Below, piece by piece: positions 26,466 through 34,050 of a stretch of DNA of 64,000 nt (positions are counted from its first letter, which is position 1; each line of letters begins with the position of its first letter). The stretch is from Acidimicrobiales bacterium (GTDB taxonomy: Bacteria; Actinomycetota; Acidimicrobiia; Acidimicrobiales; JADJXE01): positions 1,377,001 through 1,441,000 of the forward strand of contig JADJXE010000001.1 in assembly GCA_016716005.1 (NCBI GenBank). Direction: 5' to 3'. Both the position numbers and the translations under genes were made by a program. The notes below the pieces were generated by a model, which had not been told where the DNA came from, searched no databases, and saw nothing but the letters and a program-made list of their open reading frames with translations.

Positions 26466-27776
26466 TCAGCGGCGGGGGCGGCCCCCGAAGGGCACGTCGA
26501 GGTCGACACCCTCGCGGGCGCGGGCCAACACGACGCCGAGCACCGCGGCATCGACCGCCTCCAGGCCCTTCACCGCGGCCTGGAGCTGGCGTGGGCCCGT
26601 GGCCCCGGCCCGGACGAGCAGCAGCACCCGCTCGGCCGACGCTGCCAGCAGCCGGACCTCGTCGCCCGACCGCAGGGGCGGGCCGTCGACGATGAGCAGC
26701 TGGGCCAACCCCGCGAAGCGGTGCACGTACTCGAGGTAGAGGGCCAGCTCCTGCGCCCGGGTGCGCACCGGCGGGCCGGCCGCGACCACCGACACGTTGG
26801 GGTGCTCGGTGGGCTGCACCACCACGTGGGGCTCCACGCCGTGCAACAGGGTGGAGGTGAACCCGATGTCGGCCCGCACGCCGAAGATGGCGTGCTGGGT
26901 CGGGCGCTGGAGGTCGCCGTCGAGGACGATCACCGAGATGCCGAGCTCACCCGCGATCACCGCCAGGTTGGCGGTGAGCAGCGACGCGCCGGCGTCGGCG
27001 TCGAGCCCCGCGACCATGAGCGTGCCCGCCCCCTCGGGCATGGCGAACACGGCGTTGGTGGCCACGGTGCGGAGGCTCTCCTCCAGCCCGGCGAACTGCG
27101 CGTCGCCGAGCACCACGCGCCGGCCCGGTCGCTGGCGCTCCTCGGGGATCACCCCGAGCAGGGGCATGTCCGCGTCGAGCAGATCGCGGGGCTCCTGGAT
27201 GCGGCCGAAGAGGCGATCCCACACCACGGCCGCGCCCACCGCCAGGGCCAGGGCCACGACGACCGCGGCCACGAGCACCAGCGTGGGCCGCGGCGACACC
27301 GGGCCCTCGGGCACCCGCGCCTCGTCGATCATCCGCACCGTGAAGACGCCGTTGTCGGCGACCACGGCGAGGAACTGCTCGGCGGTGGCGGCGGCGATGG
27401 CCTGGGCCTGCTCGGGGTCGGAGGAGCGGACCTGGATCTTGAGCACCCCGGACCCGGTGGACGGCCGGGCCGCCACCTGCCCCTGGAGCTCGCCCCCCGT
27501 GGTGGGGAACGGCAGCGACTCGGCCACGCCCTCGAGGAACGACCGGCTGGTGACGAACTGCGAGTAGGTGGGCAGCAGGCCCTCGATGCCACCGAGGTAG
27601 AAGGGCAGCGTCTGGGTGTTCTGCGGGTCGGGGAGGAAGGCCAGGGTGGCCTGCGACTCGTACACCTCGGGCTGGCGCGACACGAACAGCAGCGCGGCCA
27701 GCACCACCAGCACGAACGCCGCCAGGGCGACGAGCCGGCGGCGCCACACGATGCGGACCACGTCGGCGGGGTTCAC
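26466..27776 (-). CDS. Wzz-type chain-length protein fused to degenerate BY-kinase-like domain
   Basis: A 436-residue polysaccharide co-polymerase. A first membrane helix at about 15-33, an extracytoplasmic Wzz domain (residues 35-165), a second helix at about 166-187, then a cytoplasmic P-loop-type domain. In active BY-kinases (CapB, CpsD, Wzc) the Walker A contains GKS/T. Here the equivalent segment is AGLDADAGASLLTANLA (about 252-268) with no lysine, while VIVLDGDLQRPTQHAIFG (Walker A' with the usual Asp-x-Asp) and LLIVDGPPL (Walker B) remain. There is no C-terminal tyrosine cluster. I infer a scaffold rather than a kinase. GTG at 27776, preceded by TACGAT seven bases upstream. The longer open frame above this point is shadow. 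Confidence 0.85.
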   Translation of the reverse strand: MNPADVVRIVWRRRLVALAAFVLVVLAALLFVSRQPEVYESQATLAFLPDPQNTQTLPFYLGGIEGLLPTYSQFVTSRSFLEGVAESLPFPTTGGELQGQVAARPSTGSGVLKIQVRSSDPEQAQAIAAATAEQFLAVVADNGVFTVRMIDEARVPEGPVSPRPTLVLVAAVVVALALAVGAAVVWDRLFGRIQEPRDLLDADMPLLGVIPEERQRPGRRVVLGDAQFAGLEESLRTVATNAVFAMPEGAGTLMVAGLDADAGASLLTANLAVIAGELGISVIVLDGDLQRPTQHAIFGVRADIGFTSTLLHGVEPHVVVQPTEHPNVSVVAAGPPVRTRAQELALYLEYVHRFAGLAQLLIVDGPPLRSGDEVRLLAASAERVLLLVRAGATGPRQLQAAVKGLEAVDAAVLGVVLARAREGVDLDVPFGGRPRR

Positions 27777-27783
27777 CTCGACG

Positions 27784-27789
27784 ATCGTA
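27784..27789 (-). promoter_or_regulatory. TACGAT -10 element of the Wzz-like gene
   Basis: Minus-strand TACGAT ends seven bases before the GTG at 27776, the spacing expected for a leaderless transcript. No ribosome-binding sequence is present. Confidence 0.45.
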
Positions 27790-27878
27790 CGGGATCGCCC
27801 CCGGGTGACCCGGGATCGACGCACTGCTCGCGTCGGTGGCGCGATCCGCGCGCTCCGTGGTGAACCCGGCCGACTCGG

Positions 27879-27884
27879 TATCCT
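27879..27884 (+). promoter_or_regulatory. TATCCT -10 element of the GHL15 gene
   Basis: TATCCT ends nine bases before the ATG at 27894. The intervening bases contain GAGGG, so a very short leader with a weak ribosome-binding site is also possible. Confidence 0.38.
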
Positions 27885-27893
27885 CGCGAGGGC

Positions 27894-29159
27894 ATGGACG
27901 ACCCGGAGCCCGCCGCGGCCGAGCCCTCCGCCCCGCCCCGGGCCGGGCGACGCCTGCCGCTGGTGCTCGTCGCGCTCGCCCTGCTGGGTGGCCTCGGCCT
28001 GGTGGCCCTGGAGACCCGCTCGCCCCGGGCCGGCGCCCAGCCCGTCATCGAGGCCTGGCCGGCCGGGCGCCCCGCGTCGTTCCTGATCCGCAACGACGGG
28101 CGGCCGGTCGACTGGTCGGTGGAGGCGCCCCGGCGCCGTCTGGTGATCCTCAACGCGTGGGAGTGGCGAGAGATCGCCAGCATCAAGGCGGCCAACCCCC
28201 AGGCCATCGTGCTCGTCTACAAGGACCTCTCCTCCACCCGGAGCTACGCCGGCGCGTACGACGGCGGGCGCGACGCGGCGCTGCTCCCCACCGGTGTCGG
28301 CTACGGGTTCGCCGACCGCGAGCACCCCGAGTGGTTCCTCACCGACGCCGCGGGCCGCCGCCTCGAGTGGGCGCCCTACCACGATCACTGGTTCATGGAC
28401 GTGGGCAACCCCGAGTACCAGGAGCAGTGGCTCTGGAACGTGTTCGACGAGCTCGACCGCAACGGCTGGGACGGCGTGTTCATCGACAACGCGCTCACCC
28501 GGGCCACCGCGTACGGCACGGCGCCGGCCGCCTACCCGACCGACGCCGCCCTGCAGGCCGCCACCCGCTCCATGCTCGCCAACGTGGGGCCACGGCTCCA
28601 CGCCGTCGGCTTCCTCACCATCGCCAACGTGTCCGACGCCCGCCTCTTCCCCGGCCTGTGGGCCGACTGGCTGCAGCTCGTCGACGGCGCCATGGAGGAG
28701 AACTTCGTCAACTGGGACCGCACGCCGGGCGGGTCCTACGTGTGGGACTGGGGGCCCGACGGCTGGCGGGCGCAGGTGGACGAGGTGGCGACGGCGGCCT
28801 CGCTCGGCAAGGTGGCCGCGGTGGTGGTGCAGGGCGACCCCCGCGACGCCGAGGCGGCCCGCTACGGCCTGGCCTCGTACCTGCTGGCCAGCGACGGCCG
28901 CTCCATGATCAGCGTGACCAACGCCGGCCTGTGGCTGCCGGAGCTCGGCTGGGACCTGGGCGCGCCGCTGGGGCCGGCCGAGGACCTCGGCGGCTCGGTG
29001 CTGCGCCGGCGCTTCGAGCGCGGGCTGGTGCTGGTGAACGCCTCGCAGGGCGGCACCGCCCAGGTGGCACTCGACCGCGCCCACGTCGACGCCCGCGGGC
29101 GTTCGGTGTCGGCGCTGAGCCTGCCCGCCCAGCGGGCCGCCGTGCTCCGCCTGCCCTGA
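27894..29159 (+). CDS. Membrane-anchored putative glycoside hydrolase (GHL15-like)
   Basis: A 421-residue protein with a cytoplasmic N-terminus, one signal-anchor helix (about residues 21-40) and an extracytoplasmic TIM-barrel-like domain. Motifs such as LVILNAWEW, PEWFLTDAAGRRLEW, DHWFMDVGNPEYQ, WDGVFIDNAL and GAMEENFVNWD match the hypothetical glycosyl hydrolase family GHL15 (GH66/GH114-related). The Asp of DVGNP, the Asp of FIDN and the Glu of MEENF are plausible active-site acids. In a Wzy-type polysaccharide locus it may trim or release polymer at the cell surface. Activity has not been shown for most family members. Confidence 0.75.
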   Translation: MDDPEPAAAEPSAPPRAGRRLPLVLVALALLGGLGLVALETRSPRAGAQPVIEAWPAGRPASFLIRNDGRPVDWSVEAPRRRLVILNAWEWREIASIKAANPQAIVLVYKDLSSTRSYAGAYDGGRDAALLPTGVGYGFADREHPEWFLTDAAGRRLEWAPYHDHWFMDVGNPEYQEQWLWNVFDELDRNGWDGVFIDNALTRATAYGTAPAAYPTDAALQAATRSMLANVGPRLHAVGFLTIANVSDARLFPGLWADWLQLVDGAMEENFVNWDRTPGGSYVWDWGPDGWRAQVDEVATAASLGKVAAVVVQGDPRDAEAARYGLASYLLASDGRSMISVTNAGLWLPELGWDLGAPLGPAEDLGGSVLRRRFERGLVLVNASQGGTAQVALDRAHVDARGRSVSALSLPAQRAAVLRLP

Positions 29160-29170
29160 GCCCCCGCCGT

Positions 29171-29186
29171 CGGGCCGTCAGGCCCG
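29171..29186. terminator. Hairpin between convergent GHL15 and glyA genes
   Basis: CGGGCC-GTCA-GGCCCG, a perfect six-base-pair stem with a four-base loop that overlaps the glyA stop codon. It could act in both directions. There is no T-tract, so intrinsic termination is uncertain. Confidence 0.35.
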
Positions 29187-30443
29187 GACCGGGAGGGAGC
29201 CGGCCGGGTAGGGCGTGAACGCGGAGCAGAGCGTGAGGACCTCGTGGCGCACCGCTCCCACCTCGGCCTCGTCGTCGCGGTTCCGCAGGGCCCGGGCGAT
29301 CAGCGCCGCGATCTCGGCCATCTCGGGCTCGGCCATCCCCTGGGTGGTGACGGCCGGCGTGCCGATGCGCACCCCGCTGGTGACGAACGGCGAGCGCGGG
29401 TCGTCGGGGATGGTGTTCTTGTTGAGCGTGATCCCCGCCCGGTCGAGCACCGCCTGCGCCTCCTTCCCGGTGAGGTCGGCGTCGAAGGTGCGCAGGTCGA
29501 CCAGCACCAGGTGGTTGTCGGTGCCGCCCGACACCAGCCGGAACCCCTCGGCGGCCAATCCGGCCGCCAGGGCCTGGGCGTTGCGGACGATCCGGGCGGC
29601 GTAGTCGGCGAACGACGGGTGCGCGGCCTCACGGAAGGCGACCGCCTTGGCCGCCACCACGTGCTCGAGCGGCCCGCCCTGCAGACCGGGGAAGACCGCC
29701 TTGTCGAGGGCCGCGGCGTGCTCCGCGGTGCTGAGGATGCAACCGCCGCGCGGCCCCCGGAGGGTCTTGTGGGTGGTGAACGTGACGATGTCGGCGTGGG
29801 GCACCGGTGACGGGTGGGCGCCCCCGGCGACCAGACCGGCGATGTGGGCGGCGTCGAACAGGAACAGCGCCCCCACCTCGTCGGCGATGGCACGGAACGG
29901 CTCCGGGTCGATCCGGCGGGCGTAGGCGGTCGCGCCGGCGATGATCAGGCGCGGCCGCTCGGCCCGGGCCAGGTCGCGGACCTGGTCGTAGTCGATGCGC
30001 TCGTCGCTGGGCGACACGCCGTAGGGCACGAACCGGTAGAGGCGCCCGGAGAAGTTCACGGGCGAGCCGTGCGTGAGGTGGCCGCCGTGGTCGAGGCTAA
30101 GGCCGAGGACCGTGTCGCCGGGCTGGAGCACGGCCAGGTAGACGGCCATGTTGGCGTTGGCGCCCGAGTGGGGCTGCACGTTGGCGTGGTCGGCCCCGAA
30201 CAGCAGCCTGGCCCGCTCGCGGGCCAGCTCCTCGGCCTCGTCGACGAACAGGTTGCCGCCGTAGTACCGCTTGCCCGGGTAGCCCTCGCTGTACTTGTTG
30301 GTGAGAACCGAGCCCGACGCCTCGAGCACGGCCGGCGACGCGAAGTTCTCCGACGCGATCAGCTGCAGGGTGGTGTTCTGGCGCTCGACCTCACGGTCGA
30401 TCACGGCGAAGAGCTCGTCGTCGCGCTCGGTGGGCCAGGGCAT
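29178..30443 (-). CDS. glyA: Serine hydroxymethyltransferase
   Basis: PLP enzyme converting serine and tetrahydrofolate to glycine and 5,10-methylene-THF. The 421-residue protein has the ligand region YSEGYPGKRYYGG (51-63), PHSGANANMAVY (91-102), DAAHIAGLVAGG (197-208) and the PLP lysine Lys226 in TFTTHKTLRGPRGG. The ATG at 30443 has GGGAG seven bases upstream; the in-frame extension to 30515 lacks a better site. This housekeeping gene lies inside the polysaccharide locus. In many bacteria it stands alone or next to LMW-phosphatase/sua5 genes, so its place may be ancestral rather than functional. Confidence 0.97.
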   Translation of the reverse strand: MPWPTERDDELFAVIDREVERQNTTLQLIASENFASPAVLEASGSVLTNKYSEGYPGKRYYGGNLFVDEAEELARERARLLFGADHANVQPHSGANANMAVYLAVLQPGDTVLGLSLDHGGHLTHGSPVNFSGRLYRFVPYGVSPSDERIDYDQVRDLARAERPRLIIAGATAYARRIDPEPFRAIADEVGALFLFDAAHIAGLVAGGAHPSPVPHADIVTFTTHKTLRGPRGGCILSTAEHAAALDKAVFPGLQGGPLEHVVAAKAVAFREAAHPSFADYAARIVRNAQALAAGLAAEGFRLVSGGTDNHLVLVDLRTFDADLTGKEAQAVLDRAGITLNKNTIPDDPRSPFVTSGVRIGTPAVTTQGMAEPEMAEIAALIARALRNRDDEAEVGAVRHEVLTLCSAFTPYPAGSLPVRA

Positions 30444-30537
30444 CGGCGCTCCCGGGGGGTGGCGGGCGGGCGGGACCCCTGATCCTACGGCGCCGGTCCG
30501 GCCACCGGCCCACACGGGACCGGCCCCGCCGTGGGGG

Positions 30538-31200
30538 CTACAGCACGACCTTGGCGGCGTGGAAGGCCTCGGCGTACCGGCCGGGGGCGGCGCACTCGAG
30601 GCCGCGGACCCGCAGGAGCCCGAGGAAGGTGTCGGCGTCGAACCAGTGGCGGCCGGCCTGGCTCGGGAACCCCTCCAGCAGCAGGGCGACCTTGCGGCGC
30701 GCCACCGCCTCGTCGAGGGGCACGAACAGGTTCGGCTGGCCCCGATCGCCGAGGTCGCCCTCGTACTTGGGGATCTCGTACTCGAGGACGAGCTGGTGGC
30801 GGAACGAGTTCCAGGTGAGCTCGGCCACCGTGCGGTGGTCCTGGTGGCGATCGGCCCGACGGTGGGTGAGGACGAGATCGGGGTCGAGGGGCTCGAGGCC
30901 CTGGATCACGGCCTTCACCTCGGCCCACGCCGCCGGGAAGTAGCTCTCGGGCAGCTCGTGCACGGCGACGTGCGCGGCGCCGGCGCCGGCAAGGAATGCC
31001 TGGGCGCTGGTGCGCGCCTCGGCCGCCCGCTCCGCCACCGCCGACAGGACCACCCAGTGCACCTCGAGACCGGGCTGCTCGGCGACGAGGCGGAGCAGGG
31101 TGCCGCCGGCACCGATCTCGACGTCGTCGGCGTGGGCGCCGAGGGCCAGGACCCGGAGGGGACGCCCCGCGGGCGGGGACAGGCGGAGGAGCGTCGTCAC
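30538..31200 (-). CDS. LmbE/PIG-L family deacetylase
   Basis: A 220-residue zinc-dependent N-deacetylase of the GlcNAc-PI de-N-acetylase (PIG-L, MshB, BshB) fold. The metal motif is LALGAHADDVEIGAGGTL, where the normally conserved Pro of AHPDD is Ala. The second ligand motif is HRRADRHQDHRTV. The GTG at 31200 overlaps the nucleotidyltransferase stop (GTGA). Its neighbours make it likely to deacetylate a sugar or nucleotide sugar of the polymer rather than to act in mycothiol synthesis, but this is inference from context. Confidence 0.85.
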   Translation of the reverse strand: MTTLLRLSPPAGRPLRVLALGAHADDVEIGAGGTLLRLVAEQPGLEVHWVVLSAVAERAAEARTSAQAFLAGAGAAHVAVHELPESYFPAAWAEVKAVIQGLEPLDPDLVLTHRRADRHQDHRTVAELTWNSFRHQLVLEYEIPKYEGDLGDRGQPNLFVPLDEAVARRKVALLLEGFPSQAGRHWFDADTFLGLLRVRGLECAAPGRYAEAFHAAKVVL

Positions 31201-31910
31201 ACCCACCAGGGTGGCATCCCGGCGCGCCACAGGGACTCGAGCTCCTCGTTGTCCTTCAGGGTGTCCATCGGCGCCCAGAAGCCGTGGTGGTGGCGGGCGT
31301 GCAGCTGGCCCCGCGCGATGAGCCGGTCGAAGGCCGCGCCGACGAGGTCCTCGCCCTCGTGGAGCACGTCGAACACCTCGCGCCGGAGCACGAAGTAGCC
31401 GCCGTTGATCCACAGGTCGGAGCGGGTGACGTCGGCGATCGAGGTCACGACGCCCGACTGGTCGTCGACCAGGTGGAACGTGTAGCGCGGCCGGGCCGCG
31501 AGCAGCGACGCGATGACGTCGTAGCCGCTCCCTGCGGAGGCGACCGCCCGCTCGATCGGCTCGTCGGTGACGGTGTCGCCGTAGTTGGCCAGGAACACCG
31601 GCTCGTCCTCGAGGAGATGCCGCACCCGCAGCAGCCGGGTGCCGATGGGCGCGTCCGGCCCGGTGTCGACGCAGGTGACGGAGTAGTGCTCCACGTCGGG
31701 CAGCGGGGGGTGGCCGGCGAAGTGCGCCTGGATCACCTCGGCCCGGTCGCCCAGGCACAGCACGAACTCGTTGTGGCCCTGGCGGGCGTAGTAGCGCATC
31801 ACGTGCACCAGGATCGGGTGGGGCCCCACCGGCACCATGGGCTTCGGGGCACCGCTCGGGTGGTCACGGATGCGCAGGCCCTTCCCCCCGCAGAACAGCA
31901 CGACCTTCAC
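31197..31910 (-). CDS. Sugar-1-phosphate nucleotidyltransferase (RfbF-like)
   Basis: A 237-residue nucleotidyltransferase related to glucose-1-phosphate cytidylyltransferases. It begins VVLFCGGKGLRIRDHPSGAPKPMVPVGPHPI, with the dinucleotide signature (GGxGxR) and the catalytic Lys of PKPM; ANYGDTVTD carries the metal-binding Asp and WINGGYFVL the sugar-binding block. It would activate a hexose-1-phosphate for the methyltransferase and other enzymes encoded around it. Start GTG at 31910. A 37-base direct repeat duplicates this gene start 68 bases upstream. Cytidylyl versus thymidylyl or guanylyl specificity is uncertain. Confidence 0.83.
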   Translation of the reverse strand: MKVVLFCGGKGLRIRDHPSGAPKPMVPVGPHPILVHVMRYYARQGHNEFVLCLGDRAEVIQAHFAGHPPLPDVEHYSVTCVDTGPDAPIGTRLLRVRHLLEDEPVFLANYGDTVTDEPIERAVASAGSGYDVIASLLAARPRYTFHLVDDQSGVVTSIADVTRSDLWINGGYFVLRREVFDVLHEGEDLVGAAFDRLIARGQLHARHHHGFWAPMDTLKDNEELESLWRAGMPPWWV

Positions 31911-31988
31911 GTCGCCTCACCGATCATTGGTCTCCGCAGCCTCCGCGGCTCCCCCCCGCAGAACAGCACGACCTTCACGTCGCCTCAC
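31884..31988. repeat. 37-base direct repeat duplicating the nucleotidyltransferase gene start
   Basis: Bases 31884-31920 and 31952-31988 are identical over 37 bases with an offset of 68. Each copy contains the GTGAAGGTCGTG start region on the minus strand. From the upstream copy (GTG at 31978) a 23-codon micro-ORF runs into a TGA (31907-31909) that overlaps the real GTG at 31910, which would couple the two. It looks like a tandem duplication or recombination scar. Confidence 0.85.
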
Positions 31989-32027
31989 ATCGGCGCCGCG
32001 GGCCCCGCCGTGAGCCAGGCCGGGCCA

Positions 32028-33287
32028 TCAGGGCTCGACCACCTCGACCTCGGGGATCGGCACGACGAACCGCCCTCCCCACCCGCGGACGGCGTCGCCC
32101 AGCTGGGCGACGATCTCGCGGCGCAGGTTCCACGGGAGGATCAGCACGTCGTCGGGGCGGGCCTCGAGCAGGGCCTCGACCGGCCTGATCGGCAGCCGCG
32201 CCCCGGGGGTGAAGCGCCCGTGCTTGTAGGGGTTGCGGTCGACCGTGAACTCGACCAGGTCGGTGCGGATCCCGCAGTAGTTGAGCAGCGTGTTGCCCTT
32301 GCCGGGGGCGCCGTACCCGACCACCCGCCGGCCGGCGTCGCGAGCCTCGATCAGGTAGGAGAGGATCCGCCGCTTGGTGCGGTGCACCCGCTCGGCGAAC
32401 GCCTGGTAGACCGCGAGGTCCTCGTAGCCGGCCGCCCGCTCGCGGGCCAGCAGCTCGTCGAGGCGGGCCGAGCGGGGTGCACCCGAACCGCCATCCCTGT
32501 CGGCGCAGAGGCGGATCGAGCCGCCGTGCGACGCCAGCTCCTCCACATCGAACAGGCGCAGCCCACGCGACGCCAGGAAGCGCTCGGCCGCGACGACCGA
32601 CCAGTACTGGAAGTGCTCGTGGTAGATGGTGTCGAACTGGTTGCCCTCCACCAGGCGGGCCAGGTGGGCCACCTCGATGGTGAGCACCCCGTGAGGGGCG
32701 AGCAGCGTGGCCAGCCCGTCGGTGAAGCCCCGCAGGTCGGGGACGTGCGCGAACACGTTGTTGGCCACCACCAGGTCGGCCGGCCCCGACCGCCCCACCA
32801 GGTCGGCGGCCGAGCCCGGTCCCAGGAAGACGACCTCGGTGGGGATCCCCTTGGCCACGGCCGCCGCCGCGACGTTGGCGGCGGGCTCGACGCCCAGCAC
32901 CGGGATGCCCCGCTCCACGAAGTGCTGCAGCAGGTAGCCGTCGTTGCTGGCCACCTCGACCACCAGCGACGCCGGACCCAGGCCGAGGCGCTCCGTCATG
33001 GCGTCGGCGTACCGGCGGGCGTGCTCGACCCACGAGTCGGAGAAGGACGAGAAGTAGGCGTACTCGGAGAAGATCTCCTCCGGCGCCACGTACTCGTGCA
33101 GCTGCACCAGCCAGCAGGCGGTGCACACGTAGGGGTGCAGCGGATAGAAGACCTCGCCCCGGTCGGCGTCCTCGGCGGCGACGAAGCTCTCGCACAGTGG
33201 CGACAGGCCGAGGTCGACGAAGGTGTGCCGCAGCGGTGCGCCGCATGCCCGGCACGCTCCGGCAGCAGGGTCGGGCGGCGTGCTCAC
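32028..33287 (-). CDS. SAM-dependent C-methyltransferase for nucleotide sugars
   Basis: A 419-residue enzyme of the TylC3/NovU/EvaC type. An N-terminal zinc-binding domain has two CxxC pairs (CRACGAPL near residue 12 and CTACWLVQL near 55). The central SAM-binding Rossmann domain has VVEVASNDGYLLQHF and the FDTIYHEHFQYWS block with the catalytic-type His-Glu-His pattern. The C-terminal domain has VVGYGAPGKGNTLLNYCGI. These enzymes C-methylate 4-keto nucleotide sugars. GTG at 33287 overlaps the phosphatase stop by four bases. With the neighbouring nucleotidyltransferase and the epimerase it implies a branched or C-methylated deoxysugar in the polymer (inference). Confidence 0.86.
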   Translation of the reverse strand: MSTPPDPAAGACRACGAPLRHTFVDLGLSPLCESFVAAEDADRGEVFYPLHPYVCTACWLVQLHEYVAPEEIFSEYAYFSSFSDSWVEHARRYADAMTERLGLGPASLVVEVASNDGYLLQHFVERGIPVLGVEPAANVAAAAVAKGIPTEVVFLGPGSAADLVGRSGPADLVVANNVFAHVPDLRGFTDGLATLLAPHGVLTIEVAHLARLVEGNQFDTIYHEHFQYWSVVAAERFLASRGLRLFDVEELASHGGSIRLCADRDGGSGAPRSARLDELLARERAAGYEDLAVYQAFAERVHRTKRRILSYLIEARDAGRRVVGYGAPGKGNTLLNYCGIRTDLVEFTVDRNPYKHGRFTPGARLPIRPVEALLEARPDDVLILPWNLRREIVAQLGDAVRGWGGRFVVPIPEVEVVEP

Positions 33288-33832
33288 GGGCTGCTCCTCG
33301 GGACGCCGAGGTCGACGACGGTGGCGAGGAGGGCGTCGAGCTCGTCGGCCGTCCGCTCGAAGTCGGCCTGGTCGCCACCCAGCGGGTCGGCGACGTCGTC
33401 GTCGCCGTCGTAGCCCAGCAGGTCGCGGGGCGAGCGCCCCTCGTGGGTGCGGGCCAGCCAGGCGTCCAGGGGCTCGCCGTCGACGCGCGGCCCCACGCGC
33501 CGCGCCCGTCGGACCAGCTCCTTCAGGGTGTACGAGCGGGCGAAGGCAGCGGGGACGCTCACCACCGCCTCGCGCAGGTGCTCGCGGGCCATGGCCAGCA
33601 GCAGGTCGGCGCCGTTCACCAGCTCTGGGGTGAGCGGACGGCTGACGTGCCCGGACAGGTCGATGCCGCGGGTCGCCAGCGCGGCGACGGCGCGAGGGTC
33701 GGCCGGTCCCAGGGTGGCCGCGGTGCCCGCCGAGCGCACCGTCGCCGCCGCCCCGCGCCGGTCCAGGCGGCTCCGGAGGAGGGCCTCGGCCATCGGCGAT
33801 CGGCACACGTTGCCGGTGCACACGAGCAGCAC
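33284..33832 (-). CDS. Low-molecular-weight protein-tyrosine phosphatase (Wzb-like)
   Basis: A 182-residue LMW-PTP. The P-loop VCTGNVCRSP gives the CX5R nucleophile site (Cys5, Arg11) and the general acid Asp lies in DDDVADPLGG near the C-terminus. Such phosphatases dephosphorylate BY-kinases in capsule loci, but here the only BY-kinase-like domain has lost its P-loop lysine, so the substrate is unclear. The start is uncertain: GTG at 33832 is the first normal codon, while the TATGCT element at 33845-33850 is six bases from an in-frame ATC at 33838. The frame stays open into the upstream 8-base repeat array, which I treat as non-coding. Confidence 0.85.
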   Translation of the reverse strand: MLLVCTGNVCRSPMAEALLRSRLDRRGAAATVRSAGTAATLGPADPRAVAALATRGIDLSGHVSRPLTPELVNGADLLLAMAREHLREAVVSVPAAFARSYTLKELVRRARRVGPRVDGEPLDAWLARTHEGRSPRDLLGYDGDDDVADPLGGDQADFERTADELDALLATVVDLGVPRSSP

Positions 33833-33844
33833 GTCGATGGCGGG

Positions 33845-33850
33845 AGCATA
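33845..33850 (-). promoter_or_regulatory. TATGCT -10 element of the phosphatase gene
   Basis: Minus-strand TATGCT directly downstream (in the direction of transcription) of the 8-base repeat array. It ends 12 bases before the GTG at 33832. Changes in repeat number would alter the spacing upstream of this element. Confidence 0.4.
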
Positions 33851-33866
33851 GGGCGGCCGAAGCCGG

Positions 33867-33938
33867 CTGCCGTGCTGCCGTGGTGCCGTGGTGCCGTGCT
33901 GCCGTGGTGCCGTGCTGCCGTGGTGCCGTGCTGCCGTG
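33867..33938. repeat. Nine tandem copies of an 8-base repeat (STGCCGTG)
   Basis: Nine perfect-register units alternate between CTGCCGTG and GTGCCGTG over 72 bases (33867-33938). The array lies in the divergent region between the phosphatase (minus) and thiolase-like (plus) genes. The unit length is not a multiple of three, and only the first base of each unit varies. Confidence 0.9.
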
Positions 33939-33999
33939 CGCTGTGCGCCGCCGGGCCCGGTGCCGGGCCGTCGTGCGGAGGCGTGGCGGCCTCCCCCCA

Positions 34000-34020
34000 T
34001 AGACTCGACCGGCCGGTCGA
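34000..34020 (+). promoter_or_regulatory. Promoter/operator of the thiolase-like gene
   Basis: TAGACT (34000-34005) is a -10 candidate overlapping the perfect 16-base palindrome TCGACCGGCCGGTCGA (34005-34020). The palindrome core GACCGNNCGGTC is shared with the operator candidate before the acyl-CoA dehydrogenase gene (59393-59410), suggesting one TetR-type regulator. Confidence 0.45.
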
Positions 34021-34050
34021 CTCCGACCGGCTCCGCCCGAGAGGAGCCCC

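Noticed and set aside
26466..29084. An 872-residue version of the Wzz-like protein
   Set aside because: The upstream half runs antisense through the GHL15 gene and lacks Wzz features; the GTG at 27776 with TACGAT upstream fits family length.
33833..34000. Upstream extension of the phosphatase reading frame through the 8-base repeats
   Set aside because: The extension encodes only low-complexity His/Gly/Thr/Ala/Pro/Arg repeats, includes no ribosome-binding site, and LMW-PTPs normally begin just before the VCTGN motif.
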